Assembly: GCF_900637655.1 (NCBI RefSeq) | Contig: NZ_LR134384.1 | Coordinates: 620,001-684,000 of the forward strand | Length of the DNA: 64,000 nt | Reading direction: 5' to 3' | Origin: Segatella oris | Lineage (GTDB): Bacteria > Bacteroidota > Bacteroidia > Bacteroidales > Bacteroidaceae | In this document: positions 17,014 through 25,478 of the stretch, in pieces | Numbering within the stretch: position 1 is the first letter of the stretch | How the letters are laid out: every line of letters begins with the position of its first letter | Made by a program: the position numbers and the translations under genes | The notes under the pieces: generated by a model | What the model was told of the DNA's origin: nothing | The model's input: only the letters and a program-made list of their open reading frames with translations | Database searches by the model: none

Positions 17014-17125
17014 GTGACGCATTTTGACGCAAAACACATTGCTTTTTGAGGCAGATTGACGCACAACTTGATGCTTATTAGCACGTGATTTGACGCAAAT
17101 GACAAGGTAATCTGACGCAAATGGC
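17014..17125. repeat. 22-bp repeat array 3
   Basis: Degenerate units with TTGACGCAAA cores. As a block it is homologous, in reverse orientation, to the array at 61432-61550; GATTTGCGTCAGATTACC is an example of the shared text. The stretch between array A and here (16736-17013) holds no gene. Its part 16880-16935 (TTTGTCAAAAAACATCTG) also matches 61650-61672 inverted. Confidence 0.75.
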
Positions 17126-17304
17126 GAGGTTCATTCATAGATATCATTCTGTTTTTTGTATAAACTGTTGATACATAACGAGTTATAAACTATTCAAATT
17201 TCAGGCATTTTCAGCACAAAGGAAAGTTTCATGAAGAATACGAAAGCGTTTTGTAAAGATGTTTCAGAATAGGGATTACTTCTTATAAGCTATGAGAAAG
17301 CAAC

Positions 17305-17344
17305 AAAAAAGTCCGTAAATGCCTGTGCATCTACGGACTTTTTA
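17305..17344 (-). terminator. Terminator of secDF
   Basis: AAAAAGTCCGTA pairs with TACGGACTTTTT around an inner GCAT-containing loop. It has T-runs on both strands, so it can act bidirectionally. It lies about 50 nt past the secDF stop. Confidence 0.75.
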
Positions 17345-17393
17345 TTTTGCCTGCAACACCACCGAACGGCGTTACACCTTATTATATATAAGC

Positions 17394-20384
17394 TTATTTC
17401 ACTTCAACAGCCTCGGTTGCAGTCTCTTCCGTGCGACGATCCTTGATGCTCTTACCCATTAAGAGATAAGCAATCGGAGAAGCAATGAAGATAGAAGAGA
17501 GCGTACCGAATATGACACCGATAGTCATTGCGAAAGCAAATGGCTGGATACTCTTACCACCCAACAGCAGAATTACCAACAACACAATCAACGTTGAGAA
17601 TGAGGTGTTGATAGTACGTGCCAGTGTCTGGTTGATAGAGTCATTGAAAAGCACCTGTATATCCTGCTTCGGATGAAGCTTTAAGTTCTCACGTATACGG
17701 TCGAACACAACCACTTTATCGTTGATAGAGTAACCGATGACGGTCAGAACAGCACCGATGAAGGTCTGATCTACCTCGAGTGAGAATGGCAACAGGCCTT
17801 GCAAGAGCGAGAACAAGCCGATAACAGTCAGTGCATCCAATACCAATGCAATCGTTGAACCGGCAGAGAAAGCCACGTTGCGGAAACGTATAAGGATGTA
17901 GAGGAATATGGCAACAAGAGCGATGATGACGCTGATGATAGCACCATAAGTTACGTCCTTGGCCACAGATGGGCCCACCTTAGAACTGCTGATGATAGAA
18001 CCGCCGGCACGAACATCCGGGTTCTTGAATGCCTCTACACTCTTCTGGCTGATGAGTCCGGCCTTCTTCAAGCCTTGATAAAGCTTGGTTTCAGCCTCAT
18101 CATCAATCGTAGGACTGTTGGATTCAATCTTATAGTTGGTAGAAATTCGAATGGTCTTGTTGTCTGTTCCCAATGAAAGTGCACCGGTAGTGCAGCCCGG
18201 GAAGATGTGAGTAAGCACCTCACGAACCTCTTCAGGCTCGGTAGATTTCTCGAACTGAACAACGTAGTTGCGACCTCCGGTGAAGTCAATGCTCTGTGCA
18301 AGACCACGCACGAAGAAGCTTCCAATGAAGACGATTGCAGCGATAACAGCAACAGTAAAGGTGCCTTTATACATTGACATGAACTTGAAGTTCTTGCCCT
18401 GCATGAGGTTCTTACTGATACCTGTCCAGTATTTGAGGTTCTGCCAACGGTCTTTCTTCAGCTGATGTTCGTAAACAAGACGTGTCAGGAACACTGCACT
18501 GAAGAACGAACAAACAATACCGATAATCCATGTTGTGGCGAAACCTTGAATAGGTCCCGTTCCAAATACATAGAGAATGACACCCGTGATGAGCGAAGTC
18601 AAGTTAGAGTCGAAGATTGCAGAGAAGGCATTACTATATCCCGCTGCAACGGCTTGCTTCATACCTTTGCCCACACGTAGCTCTTCTTTGATGCGCTCAT
18701 AGATAAGAACGTTGGCATCGACAGCCGTACCTAACGACAGAACCATACCTGCAATACCCGACATTGTCAGTGCAGCCTGGAACGAAGTAAGTATACCGAG
18801 CGTGAAGAATACGTTGATAACCAACGCCGTATTAGCGATCATACCTGGGATGAAGTTATACATCATCACCATATAGATAATCAACAGCACGAAAGCTATA
18901 GCGAAAGAAACAATTCCCTGCTGGATAGATGCAGCACCAAGTGTAGGTCCTACGACTTCTTCCTGAACGATACGGGCAGGCGCCGGCATACGACCTGACT
19001 TCAAAGTATTGGCAAGGTCTTTGGTCATTTCAACCGTGAAGTTACCGGAGATAGCACTTGAACCGCCGTCAATCTCACCATTTACGCGCGGAGCTGAATA
19101 TACGGCATCATCGAGAACGATAGCAATAGCCTTGCCGACATTGGCTTTTGTCAAAGCAGCCCAACGTCGTGCACCCTCGGTATTCATGGTCATGTTAACC
19201 TCAGGTTGACCCGTTACGTGATTGAATTCGTCCTTTGCATCAACGACAACATCACCCTGAAGAGGTGCCTGTCCGTTGTTAGAAGTAACCTTGATTGCAT
19301 AGAGTCCAAAGATGTTCTTGGCCTTGATGCCGTCTTCCGGAGTAGCACTCCAGAGCAGTTTGATGTCAGAAGGCAACACTTGCTTAGCAGTCTGACCATA
19401 GATGAGCTTATCAATGGCTGCCGTATCACGCACACTTGCGTAGCCAACGAGCGCCAAAGAATTCTGTCCCGTAGGCTGAAGCATAGCCAACAATGGGTGC
19501 TGTTTCTTTGCAGCTTCCATTTGAGCATTGCTCTTCTGTGCTACAGTTTCCTTGTCAGCATTCTTCACTTGGAATTTAACTCCCTTGACAACAGCCTTTT
19601 TCTGAGCTTGTTGTGCAGTGGTTGTATCGTTGGAAGCATCGTTGGCAAGACGGCTGTCGAGCTGTTGCAAGTAAGGAATTACCTCTTCAGCATTGTAGGT
19701 TTCCCAGAATTCGAGGTTCGCACTACCCTGCAAAAGCTTACGCATGCGCTCGGGTTCTTTGATACCTGGCATCTCAACCATAATGCGGCCGGTCTGCCCT
19801 TCGAGTTTCTGGATGTTGGGTTGTACGACACCAAACTTGTCAATACGAGTGCGAACAACGTTGAAAGAGTTGTCAATGGCAGCCTGAACTTCCTCACGAA
19901 GCACTTTCTCTACTTCTGAGTCAGAGCTCTGTGGATTGATCTTACCCTGCAATTGCTGTGTAGCAAAGATCTCGGCAAGGCGATGTCCAGGTGCATTCTG
20001 ACGATAATACTTCAAGAAAAGCGAGATAAAATCACTCTGACTCGTTTCTTCTTCAGCACGAGCTTGCTTCATAGACTTAGTGAAAGCGGGGTCAGTCTTG
20101 TGATCAGCCAACGTTTCAAGCACGTCAGGTACAGAGATCTCAAGGATCACATTCATACCACCCTTCAGGTCAAGTCCTAATCCAATCTGGGTTTCCAAGC
20201 ACTTCTGATAAGAGTAAATGCCCAGATACTTCACAGAATCCTTGTAATCCTGCTGCGCAATTGGGTCTTTAAGCTTCGCAGCTTGGCTGTCGTAATAGCT
20301 TGTGGCAACCGAGAATGAAAGATAGAAAATGCTTGCAAGCGTCAGAAGGACGGCTGTACAAATTACAATTCCTTTGTTTTGCAT
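17394..20384 (-). CDS. secDF: Protein translocase SecDF (fused SecD-SecF)
   Basis: 996 aa, the fused form usual in Bacteroidetes. The SecD half begins with a TM helix, then the large periplasmic P1 domain (IGLGLDLKGGMNVILEI, FGVVQPNIQKLEGQTGRIMV) and a TM bundle with TAVDANVLIYERIKEE. The SecF half starts around residue 670 with a new TM helix, the DFTGGRNYVVQFE motif and YSINDKVVVFDRIREN. SecDF uses the proton gradient to pull secreted proteins through SecYEG. Stand-alone gene with its own promoter and terminator. Confidence 0.96.
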   Translation of the reverse strand: MQNKGIVICTAVLLTLASIFYLSFSVATSYYDSQAAKLKDPIAQQDYKDSVKYLGIYSYQKCLETQIGLGLDLKGGMNVILEISVPDVLETLADHKTDPAFTKSMKQARAEEETSQSDFISLFLKYYRQNAPGHRLAEIFATQQLQGKINPQSSDSEVEKVLREEVQAAIDNSFNVVRTRIDKFGVVQPNIQKLEGQTGRIMVEMPGIKEPERMRKLLQGSANLEFWETYNAEEVIPYLQQLDSRLANDASNDTTTAQQAQKKAVVKGVKFQVKNADKETVAQKSNAQMEAAKKQHPLLAMLQPTGQNSLALVGYASVRDTAAIDKLIYGQTAKQVLPSDIKLLWSATPEDGIKAKNIFGLYAIKVTSNNGQAPLQGDVVVDAKDEFNHVTGQPEVNMTMNTEGARRWAALTKANVGKAIAIVLDDAVYSAPRVNGEIDGGSSAISGNFTVEMTKDLANTLKSGRMPAPARIVQEEVVGPTLGAASIQQGIVSFAIAFVLLIIYMVMMYNFIPGMIANTALVINVFFTLGILTSFQAALTMSGIAGMVLSLGTAVDANVLIYERIKEELRVGKGMKQAVAAGYSNAFSAIFDSNLTSLITGVILYVFGTGPIQGFATTWIIGIVCSFFSAVFLTRLVYEHQLKKDRWQNLKYWTGISKNLMQGKNFKFMSMYKGTFTVAVIAAIVFIGSFFVRGLAQSIDFTGGRNYVVQFEKSTEPEEVREVLTHIFPGCTTGALSLGTDNKTIRISTNYKIESNSPTIDDEAETKLYQGLKKAGLISQKSVEAFKNPDVRAGGSIISSSKVGPSVAKDVTYGAIISVIIALVAIFLYILIRFRNVAFSAGSTIALVLDALTVIGLFSLLQGLLPFSLEVDQTFIGAVLTVIGYSINDKVVVFDRIRENLKLHPKQDIQVLFNDSINQTLARTINTSFSTLIVLLVILLLGGKSIQPFAFAMTIGVIFGTLSSIFIASPIAYLLMGKSIKDRRTEETATEAVEVK

Positions 20385-20456
20385 CTTTTTATTTGTTATT
20401 GATTTATTGTTTTTCTATGCTCAACACAATAGTGTCACCTATCGTATGCAGACGTG

Positions 20457-20487
20457 CAAAAATACAAATTTTCTTGCAGTCTGTAAA
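20457..20487 (-). promoter_or_regulatory. secDF promoter
   Basis: On the minus strand: TTTA, 19 nt, TATTTTTG. This matches TAnnTTTG fully and has one mismatch in the -33 box. About 73 nt upstream of the start codon. Confidence 0.6.
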
Positions 20488-20513
20488 ATTTATGCACATG
20501 AAATGTATGTTTT

Positions 20514-21605
20514 TCAATGTTTTCCTTGCTTTTTAAGCCAGCAAAGGATAGGGTAGTGGTCGGATTCACCGATGCTTCTGTCGACTTTACAACCATAGGG
20601 TTGCCAATCTTTTGAACACATGATATGGTCAATCCTCACATACATTCCCCCATTATGATAGCTCACTCCAAGGCCATTTCCAGTCGCAATGAAGCAATCG
20701 GTGAGACCTTTTGCAATGGTATGTCGGGCATATGAAATCGGACTGTCATTGAAATCGCCACACACAATCATGCTCCTATCAGAATGCTTACTGATATATA
20801 GTGCCACAGCATCGGCCTGAACAGCCCGCTTTGCAGAGGCTTCTCCGAGTTTATCTATCAAGCGGTAAGAGGCTTGTTTGGCATCCGACGTAAGCAGATT
20901 TCCTTTGACCATCGACTTAAACTCACGTTTATCCTCATTCGAAAGTCCCGTGGTTTCAAGGTGGTTGTTGACCACAATCACCGTGTCGTTGCCTATCTTT
21001 ATTTCGAAAGCACCACTGAGATTGCCACGCGAAGGATAGACAATGCGCTCATGGGAAACGATAGGATAGCGGCTGTAAAGCGCTATACAATCGCTCGACG
21101 GAGAGAACTTCATCGTGTCTTTATAGGCATAAATCTTGTTAAGAACCGAGTCTACACGAGCCTGTCCAATCTCATTTGTCATGGCTTCCTGCAGACAAAG
21201 AATGTCAGGCTGCTGCTCTCTGATGTACTCCAAGATAGGAAACTTGCCGTCAGCATGGCGTTCCCAACCTGCAAAACTCCACACATTGTAGGACATTATC
21301 TTGATAGCATCGTTGGGAATGCTATGCGGAATATTGAACGGAATATAGGTTCTTACGGGCACATAACACACAAGATAGCCCGCAAGAGAAAGCAAAGCTC
21401 CCTTCTTCTTGAAGCAAAGCCAGAAAATAAGAAAGCCAAAATTAATGGCAAGAAACACCGGAAACACCAATCCGGCATTGGCCAACACTTGGTGATTGAC
21501 AGGATTGAAGCGGTCGGAGAAGCCCACAAAGAGCATCATAAAGATAGTAGCCAGATTAGCTCCGGCTACTACCTGCAGGGTAAAACGTTTGAAATTGCGC
21601 AACAT
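20514..21605 (-). CDS. Endonuclease/exonuclease/phosphatase family protein, membrane-anchored
   Basis: 363 aa. The first ~95 residues hold two or three hydrophobic helices (ANLATIFMMLFVGF, VFPVFLAINFGFLIFWL). The remainder is an EEP domain with the expected catalytic blocks: MSYNVW, LCLQEA (metal-binding Glu), VNNHLETTG, CGDFNDSP and SDHYPIL (catalytic His). The family includes DNase I-like nucleases and inositol or lipid phosphatases; the membrane anchor fits a phospholipid-type substrate but does not prove it. It starts 11 nt after the rhomboid gene stop, so the two form an operon. Confidence 0.85.
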   Translation of the reverse strand: MLRNFKRFTLQVVAGANLATIFMMLFVGFSDRFNPVNHQVLANAGLVFPVFLAINFGFLIFWLCFKKKGALLSLAGYLVCYVPVRTYIPFNIPHSIPNDAIKIMSYNVWSFAGWERHADGKFPILEYIREQQPDILCLQEAMTNEIGQARVDSVLNKIYAYKDTMKFSPSSDCIALYSRYPIVSHERIVYPSRGNLSGAFEIKIGNDTVIVVNNHLETTGLSNEDKREFKSMVKGNLLTSDAKQASYRLIDKLGEASAKRAVQADAVALYISKHSDRSMIVCGDFNDSPISYARHTIAKGLTDCFIATGNGLGVSYHNGGMYVRIDHIMCSKDWQPYGCKVDRSIGESDHYPILCWLKKQGKH

Positions 21606-21616
21606 AAGTCCTGCTA

Positions 21617-22576
21617 TCAGTTCTTTTTACTACTGTCGAAGAGCTTTCGCTTCTCATCGGCAGACAGACTATCGTAGCCACTTTTACGGATTTTATCAAG
21701 TATTCGGTCTACTTCTTTCTGGTCTTCGCGCTCACGACGGTTATAATCCCAATCGCTCTGATGACTGTTATAAACATTGCCATTGGCACGAGTATTGGTG
21801 CTTCCCAAGTCTTGTTGCTTGCCACGGTTATCCCATTTACGTTTCATGTTGTTAAAGAACTGCTGTCCTTGGGAGCGGTTGTAATGTGCTCCCGGATGTC
21901 TTCTCCAATAGCGAATCAGGAAAAAACCCACGACCATTCCACCCAAATGGGCCAGATGAGCCACGTTGTCACCCGTCGTTGCCATGGCCGCAAAGAGTTC
22001 TATTCCCGCATAGATCATCACAAACCACTTGGCTTTAATGGGCACAGGAATGGGAATAATGAAAAGTTTCTCATTGGGAAATATCATGCCGAAAGCCAAC
22101 AAAATGGCATAAACGGCACCCGAAGCACCCACTGTTGTCCAGTTGTTGAGCATCGGACTTAACTGATGTGCAATCTCAGGGAACTGGCTCAAAGCGAACG
22201 AAGGAACCTGAGAAGACACCGTCATATAAAACGAAACAAACTGTGCTGCTTCTTGAAAAACACCGGCTCCGATACCACATAAAATGTAATAAAACAAGAA
22301 CTTGCGTGGTCCCCACACATTCTCCACGACCATACCAAACATCCAAAGGGCAAACATATTAAAGAAGATATGCTCCAAGTTGGCATGCATGAACATGTAA
22401 GTGACAAGTTGATAAAAATGAAAATCAGAGGCAAGAAAGAAATGAAGACCAAAGATGTTGTTCAAATCTATCGGTCCTCCGGCCATGAAATTCATTCCTT
22501 GAAATATCCACATCATCAAGAATGCCACTACGTTGACAATGAGAAGGTTCTTAGTTATCGTTGGAATACGCATCAT
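21617..22576 (-). CDS. Rhomboid family intramembrane serine protease
   Basis: 319 aa. About six transmembrane helices. The conserved HANLEHIFFNMFALW segment (loop 1 and TM2), the catalytic serine in VGASGAVYAIL (GxSG) and the catalytic histidine in LAHLGGMVVGF are all present. A basic, soluble C-terminal tail of ~80 residues follows the last helix. Rhomboids cleave membrane proteins within the bilayer. Bacteroides often have two tandem rhomboid genes at this site beside HU; only one is present. Start is either of two adjacent ATGs (MMRIP). Confidence 0.92.
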   Translation of the reverse strand: MMRIPTITKNLLIVNVVAFLMMWIFQGMNFMAGGPIDLNNIFGLHFFLASDFHFYQLVTYMFMHANLEHIFFNMFALWMFGMVVENVWGPRKFLFYYILCGIGAGVFQEAAQFVSFYMTVSSQVPSFALSQFPEIAHQLSPMLNNWTTVGASGAVYAILLAFGMIFPNEKLFIIPIPVPIKAKWFVMIYAGIELFAAMATTGDNVAHLAHLGGMVVGFFLIRYWRRHPGAHYNRSQGQQFFNNMKRKWDNRGKQQDLGSTNTRANGNVYNSHQSDWDYNRREREDQKEVDRILDKIRKSGYDSLSADEKRKLFDSSKKN

Positions 22577-22709
22577 ATCCGTTGTTTTTAAGAAATTATC
22601 TATTTGCAGTTATCAGCTGCAAAATTACTAAAAATATCCCTTAATCAGCGCCGAAACAGGCCGATTAGCCTTATTTTTCACTTTTTATCCCACTTTTTTC
22701 CCTTTTTTG

Positions 22710-22740
22710 TTTGTTTTATGAAAGGAATAATCTATATTTG
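22710..22740 (+). promoter_or_regulatory. Promoter of the HU gene
   Basis: TTTG (22710-22713), exactly 19 nt, TATATTTG (22733-22740): a full consensus match, fitting a highly expressed nucleoid protein. The leader is about 48 nt. Confidence 0.85.
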
Positions 22741-22792
22741 CCAAATAAACAGAAAATTATTCATTAAATAATCATCTTAATTAAACAGAATT

Positions 22793-23068
22793 ATGAACAA
22801 AACAGAATTGATCGACAAGATCGCTGCAGGCGCAGGTTTAAGCAAGGCAGATGCAAAGAAAGCATTGGACGCAACAACAGCTGCAATCAAAGAAGCTCTC
22901 GTTGCTGGTGACAAGATTCAGCTCGTAGGTTTCGGCACATTCAGTGTTAACGAGCGTCCGGCTCGTGAGGGTATCAACCCAGCTACAAAGGCTAAAATCA
23001 AGATCGCAGCCAAGAAAGTGGCTAAGTTCAAGGCAGGTGCTGAACTCGCTGACGCTGTAAACGCATAA
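22793..23068 (+). CDS. HU/IHF family DNA-binding protein
   Basis: 91 aa, standard HU length. The helical N-terminus ([25 protein letters not shown]), the [20 protein letters not shown] arm with the intercalating proline, and the C-terminal helix ([17 protein letters not shown]) are all visible. It is a dimeric nucleoid protein that bends DNA. It has its own strong promoter and a strong terminator. Confidence 0.96.
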   Translation: MNKTELIDKIAAGAGLSKADAKKALDATTAAIKEALVAGDKIQLVGFGTFSVNERPAREGINPATKAKIKIAAKKVAKFKAGAELADAVNA

Positions 23069-23099
23069 TTGTAAAGATTTATCGTAATACAGATTACAT

Positions 23100-23137
23100 G
23101 GGCTTGTCAATGATTTTCATTGACAAGCCCACTTTTT
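23100..23137 (+). terminator. Rho-independent terminator of the HU gene
   Basis: A perfect 14-bp stem (GGGCTTGTCAATGA with its complement) around a TTT loop, followed by ACTTTTTATTT. Confidence 0.92.
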
Positions 23138-23329
23138 ATTTCATCATTTCAAACATCAGTTAAGAGGTGATTGCTTAGGCGTTGATTTTCTTCATCAAGC
23201 ACTTTTCTGCGCTTTTCTTTTCAAAATATAAAATTTCCTTGCTTCAATCAATCCTCAACTTCAAAGCGTAAGCAATCCATTGGCTATCAAGAGATTATAA
23301 AATCTAAAACAGATAATGGGACAACTCAC

Positions 23330-23448
23330 GTCAAATCGTCTTGCAACTTGACGCAAATCACCGTGTAATTTGACGCAGATTGCAGCGTAACTTGATGCAG
23401 ATGACCGTGTGACTTGCGTCACTTTACGCCGTAAAATGATTCAAATAA
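23330..23448. repeat. 22-bp repeat array 4
   Basis: About five units (for example CAACTTGACGCAAATCACCG) in 22-bp register. It borders the AACTCG/CGAGTT side of the palindrome island that follows. The preceding stretch 23141-23329 holds nothing I recognise. Confidence 0.85.
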
Positions 23449-23454
23449 GCATGC

Positions 23455-24065
23455 AACTCAGTACGAGTTGTGCAGTTAACCCCGATACAGATGTGGCCGT
23501 AAAACAGATAATAAGCATGTAACTCGGTACGAGTTGTGCTTTTAAAAGTCTTATATTTATAATGCATATTATCATTTTCCATATTCGCAACTCGGTACGA
23601 GTTGTGCTCTTGAAAGCCCCACGTTGGCGAGCGAAGTGAGCCTACGTGGGGATTGAATAGACGCATGAAGTGAACCCAGAACGGGTTCAGCTTTTTCTTA
23701 TCTTCTACGTAATTGGAAAAAACAAAACCCGTACCGGGTTTGAAAACCACATATTATCACTCTCCCGAGGTAGGCTCGTTCCTCGCCAACCACGGGCTTT
23801 CAAAAGCATAACTGCTACGCAGTTACATTGCAGGCTCATATCTCGCCTGTTATCTTGCCACACTTTCAAAAGCATAACTGCTATGCAGTTACTACATAAA
23901 AAGTGCCTCATCACACGACACAACCTCCATTATCATCCATAGGAACGAAAGTCAGGATAGCCCAACATGGCACTCATCGCACGACACAACATCCATTGTC
24001 ATTGTATAATAATAGGTAATCCGTAGAACAATATATATCCAATCATCTGATAATCTCTATTAAAT
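23455..24065 (+). mobile_element. RAYT-derived palindrome island without transposase (MITE/REPIN-like)
   Basis: Ordered hairpins, no gene: AACTCGGTACGAGTT copies, a CCCCACGTTGGC palindrome (about 23620-23654), AACCCAGAACGGGTT, AAACCCGTACCGGGTTT (about 23725-23741), a degenerate GGCTCGTTCCTCGCC palindrome, and TAACTGC/GCAGTTA repeats linked by CTTTCAAAAGCATAACTGC. An AT-rich block then runs into a 22-bp array. The order matches RAYT element 1 with the gene replaced by about 25 bp. A near-copy occurs at 49.57-50.05 kb. Confidence 0.7.
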
Positions 24066-24069
24066 CGTG

Positions 24070-24205
24070 TGGCAACTTGACGCAAATCACCGTGTAACTT
24101 GACGCAAATCACCGTGTAACTTGACGCAGATGACCACGTAACTTGACGCAAGTTAGGCTGTAACTTGACGCAGATGGCGAGGTCATTTGATGCAAGTTGC
24201 AAGGC
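24070..24205. repeat. 22-bp repeat array 5 (6 units, best preserved)
   Basis: TTGACG/TTGATG cores start at 24077, 24099, 24121, 24143, 24165 and 24187, an exact 22-bp period. Two consecutive units are identical. This array defines the consensus best. The region 24206-24432 after it has no recognisable gene. Confidence 0.93.
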
Positions 24206-24432
24206 AAGGGGGTCGAAAACATGAAATGACCTTAAATGAATGTGAAGTTTACGGGTATATAGTCGCCATTCAGTTGAATAGCCTGTGCTGGCTCAGAAAG
24301 CCACCGAACCCTTGTAAGGTCAGGCAGAGTAAAAGCTTATTTCCTATTTCATGAATGCATAATTCATAATTTATAATGCATAATTGTGGGCACATGACAG
24401 TCCGACACAAAGCTAAATATTCCCTAAAATCC

Positions 24433-24463
24433 TTTGCCATTCATGGAAAATCCATTAATTTTG
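24433..24463 (+). promoter_or_regulatory. Promoter of the epimerase gene
   Basis: TTTG (24433-24436), exactly 19 nt, TAATTTTG (24456-24463). The leader would be only about 15 nt before the ATG at 24483. Confidence 0.75.
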
Positions 24464-24482
24464 CCCCGTAAATAGCTATTTG

Positions 24483-25478
24483 ATGAAAATATTAGTAACG
24501 GGTGCCAGTGGTTTCATTGGCAGCTTTATTGTGGAGGAAGCGCTGCGTCGGGAGATGGAAGTGTGGGCTGCTGTGAGGCAAAGTAGTTCGAAGAAGTATC
24601 TCACCGACAAGCGAATCAATTTCATTGAACTTAATCTATCCTCACAGAAAGAATTGGAAAAGCAATTGGCCGGACATGAGTTCGACTATGTTGTGCATGC
24701 TGCAGGTGCCACAAAGTGCCTGCATACAGAAGACTTCTTCAAAGTCAACACCGACGGAACACGCCATCTTGTGCAGGCTTTATTGGCCTTGAAGATGCCT
24801 ATCCGCCGTTTCGTTTACTTGAGTAGTCTCAGCGTTTTCGGTGCAATCAAGGAGCAACAGCCCTATCAGGAGATAAGCGAACACGACCATCCGCGGCCAA
24901 ACACGGCCTATGGTAAAAGCAAATTGATGGCCGAGCAATACTTAGACAGCATCGGAAATGACTTTCCCTACATCATTCTGCGCCCCACGGGAGTCTATGG
25001 CCCACGCGAGAAAGACTATTTTCTCATGGCAAAAAGCATCAAGGGACACACCGACTTTTCGGTTGGTTTCAAGCGCCAGGACATTACGTTTGTCTATGTC
25101 ACCGATGTGGTTCAGGCCGTTTTCCTGGCACTCGACCATGGACGTGACGGCCGGAAATACTTTCTCAGCGACGGCAACGTCTATCAATCGTCCGATTTCA
25201 GCAATCTCATTCACGACTGTCTGGGCCGCCCTTGGTGGATCAGGATTAAGGCACCGGTGTGGGTTTTGCGCCTCGTGACGTTCTTTGGTGAGCATATCGG
25301 TCGCATGACGGGTAAGATTTCAGCCCTCAACAACGACAAATACAACATTCTGAAACAGCGCAACTGGCGTTGCAACATAGAGCCTACAGTAGACGAATTG
25401 GGCTTTCATCCGCAGGTAGACCTTGCAGAAGGCACGCGGAGAACTATTGCCTGGTATCGCGAGAACAATTGGTTGTAA
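24483..25478 (+). CDS. NAD-dependent epimerase/dehydratase family protein (extended SDR)
   Basis: 331 aa from ATG 24483; a TTG one codon upstream is not needed. The Rossmann motif is KILVTGASGFIGSFI at the N-terminus. The catalytic Ser is within YLSSLSVFG and the Tyr/Lys pair is AYGKSKLMAEQ, followed by LRPTGVYGPREKD. The family acts on nucleotide sugars or on sterol-like and ketide substrates; specificity cannot be assigned. Its stop TAA touches the ATG of the PAP2-type gene (TAAATG), so the two are translationally coupled, hinting at a joint role in envelope lipid or glycan metabolism. Confidence 0.88.
   Translation: MKILVTGASGFIGSFIVEEALRREMEVWAAVRQSSSKKYLTDKRINFIELNLSSQKELEKQLAGHEFDYVVHAAGATKCLHTEDFFKVNTDGTRHLVQALLALKMPIRRFVYLSSLSVFGAIKEQQPYQEISEHDHPRPNTAYGKSKLMAEQYLDSIGNDFPYIILRPTGVYGPREKDYFLMAKSIKGHTDFSVGFKRQDITFVYVTDVVQAVFLALDHGRDGRKYFLSDGNVYQSSDFSNLIHDCLGRPWWIRIKAPVWVLRLVTFFGEHIGRMTGKISALNNDKYNILKQRNWRCNIEPTVDELGFHPQVDLAEGTRRTIAWYRENNWL

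Noticed and set aside
22168..22591. Small plus-strand ORFs over the rhomboid gene
   Set aside because: Antisense shadows of a well-supported gene.
23424..23942. ORFs of 72-108 aa in the palindrome islands (also at 48.4-50.0 kb)
   Set aside because: They are translations of hairpin repeats that recur between islands; no start signals, and frames break in sister copies.
24070..24205. CRISPR array
   Set aside because: The 22-bp units are head-to-tail with no unique spacers, and no cas gene is in the window. The 154-bp and 88-bp arrays also lack a repeat/spacer pattern.
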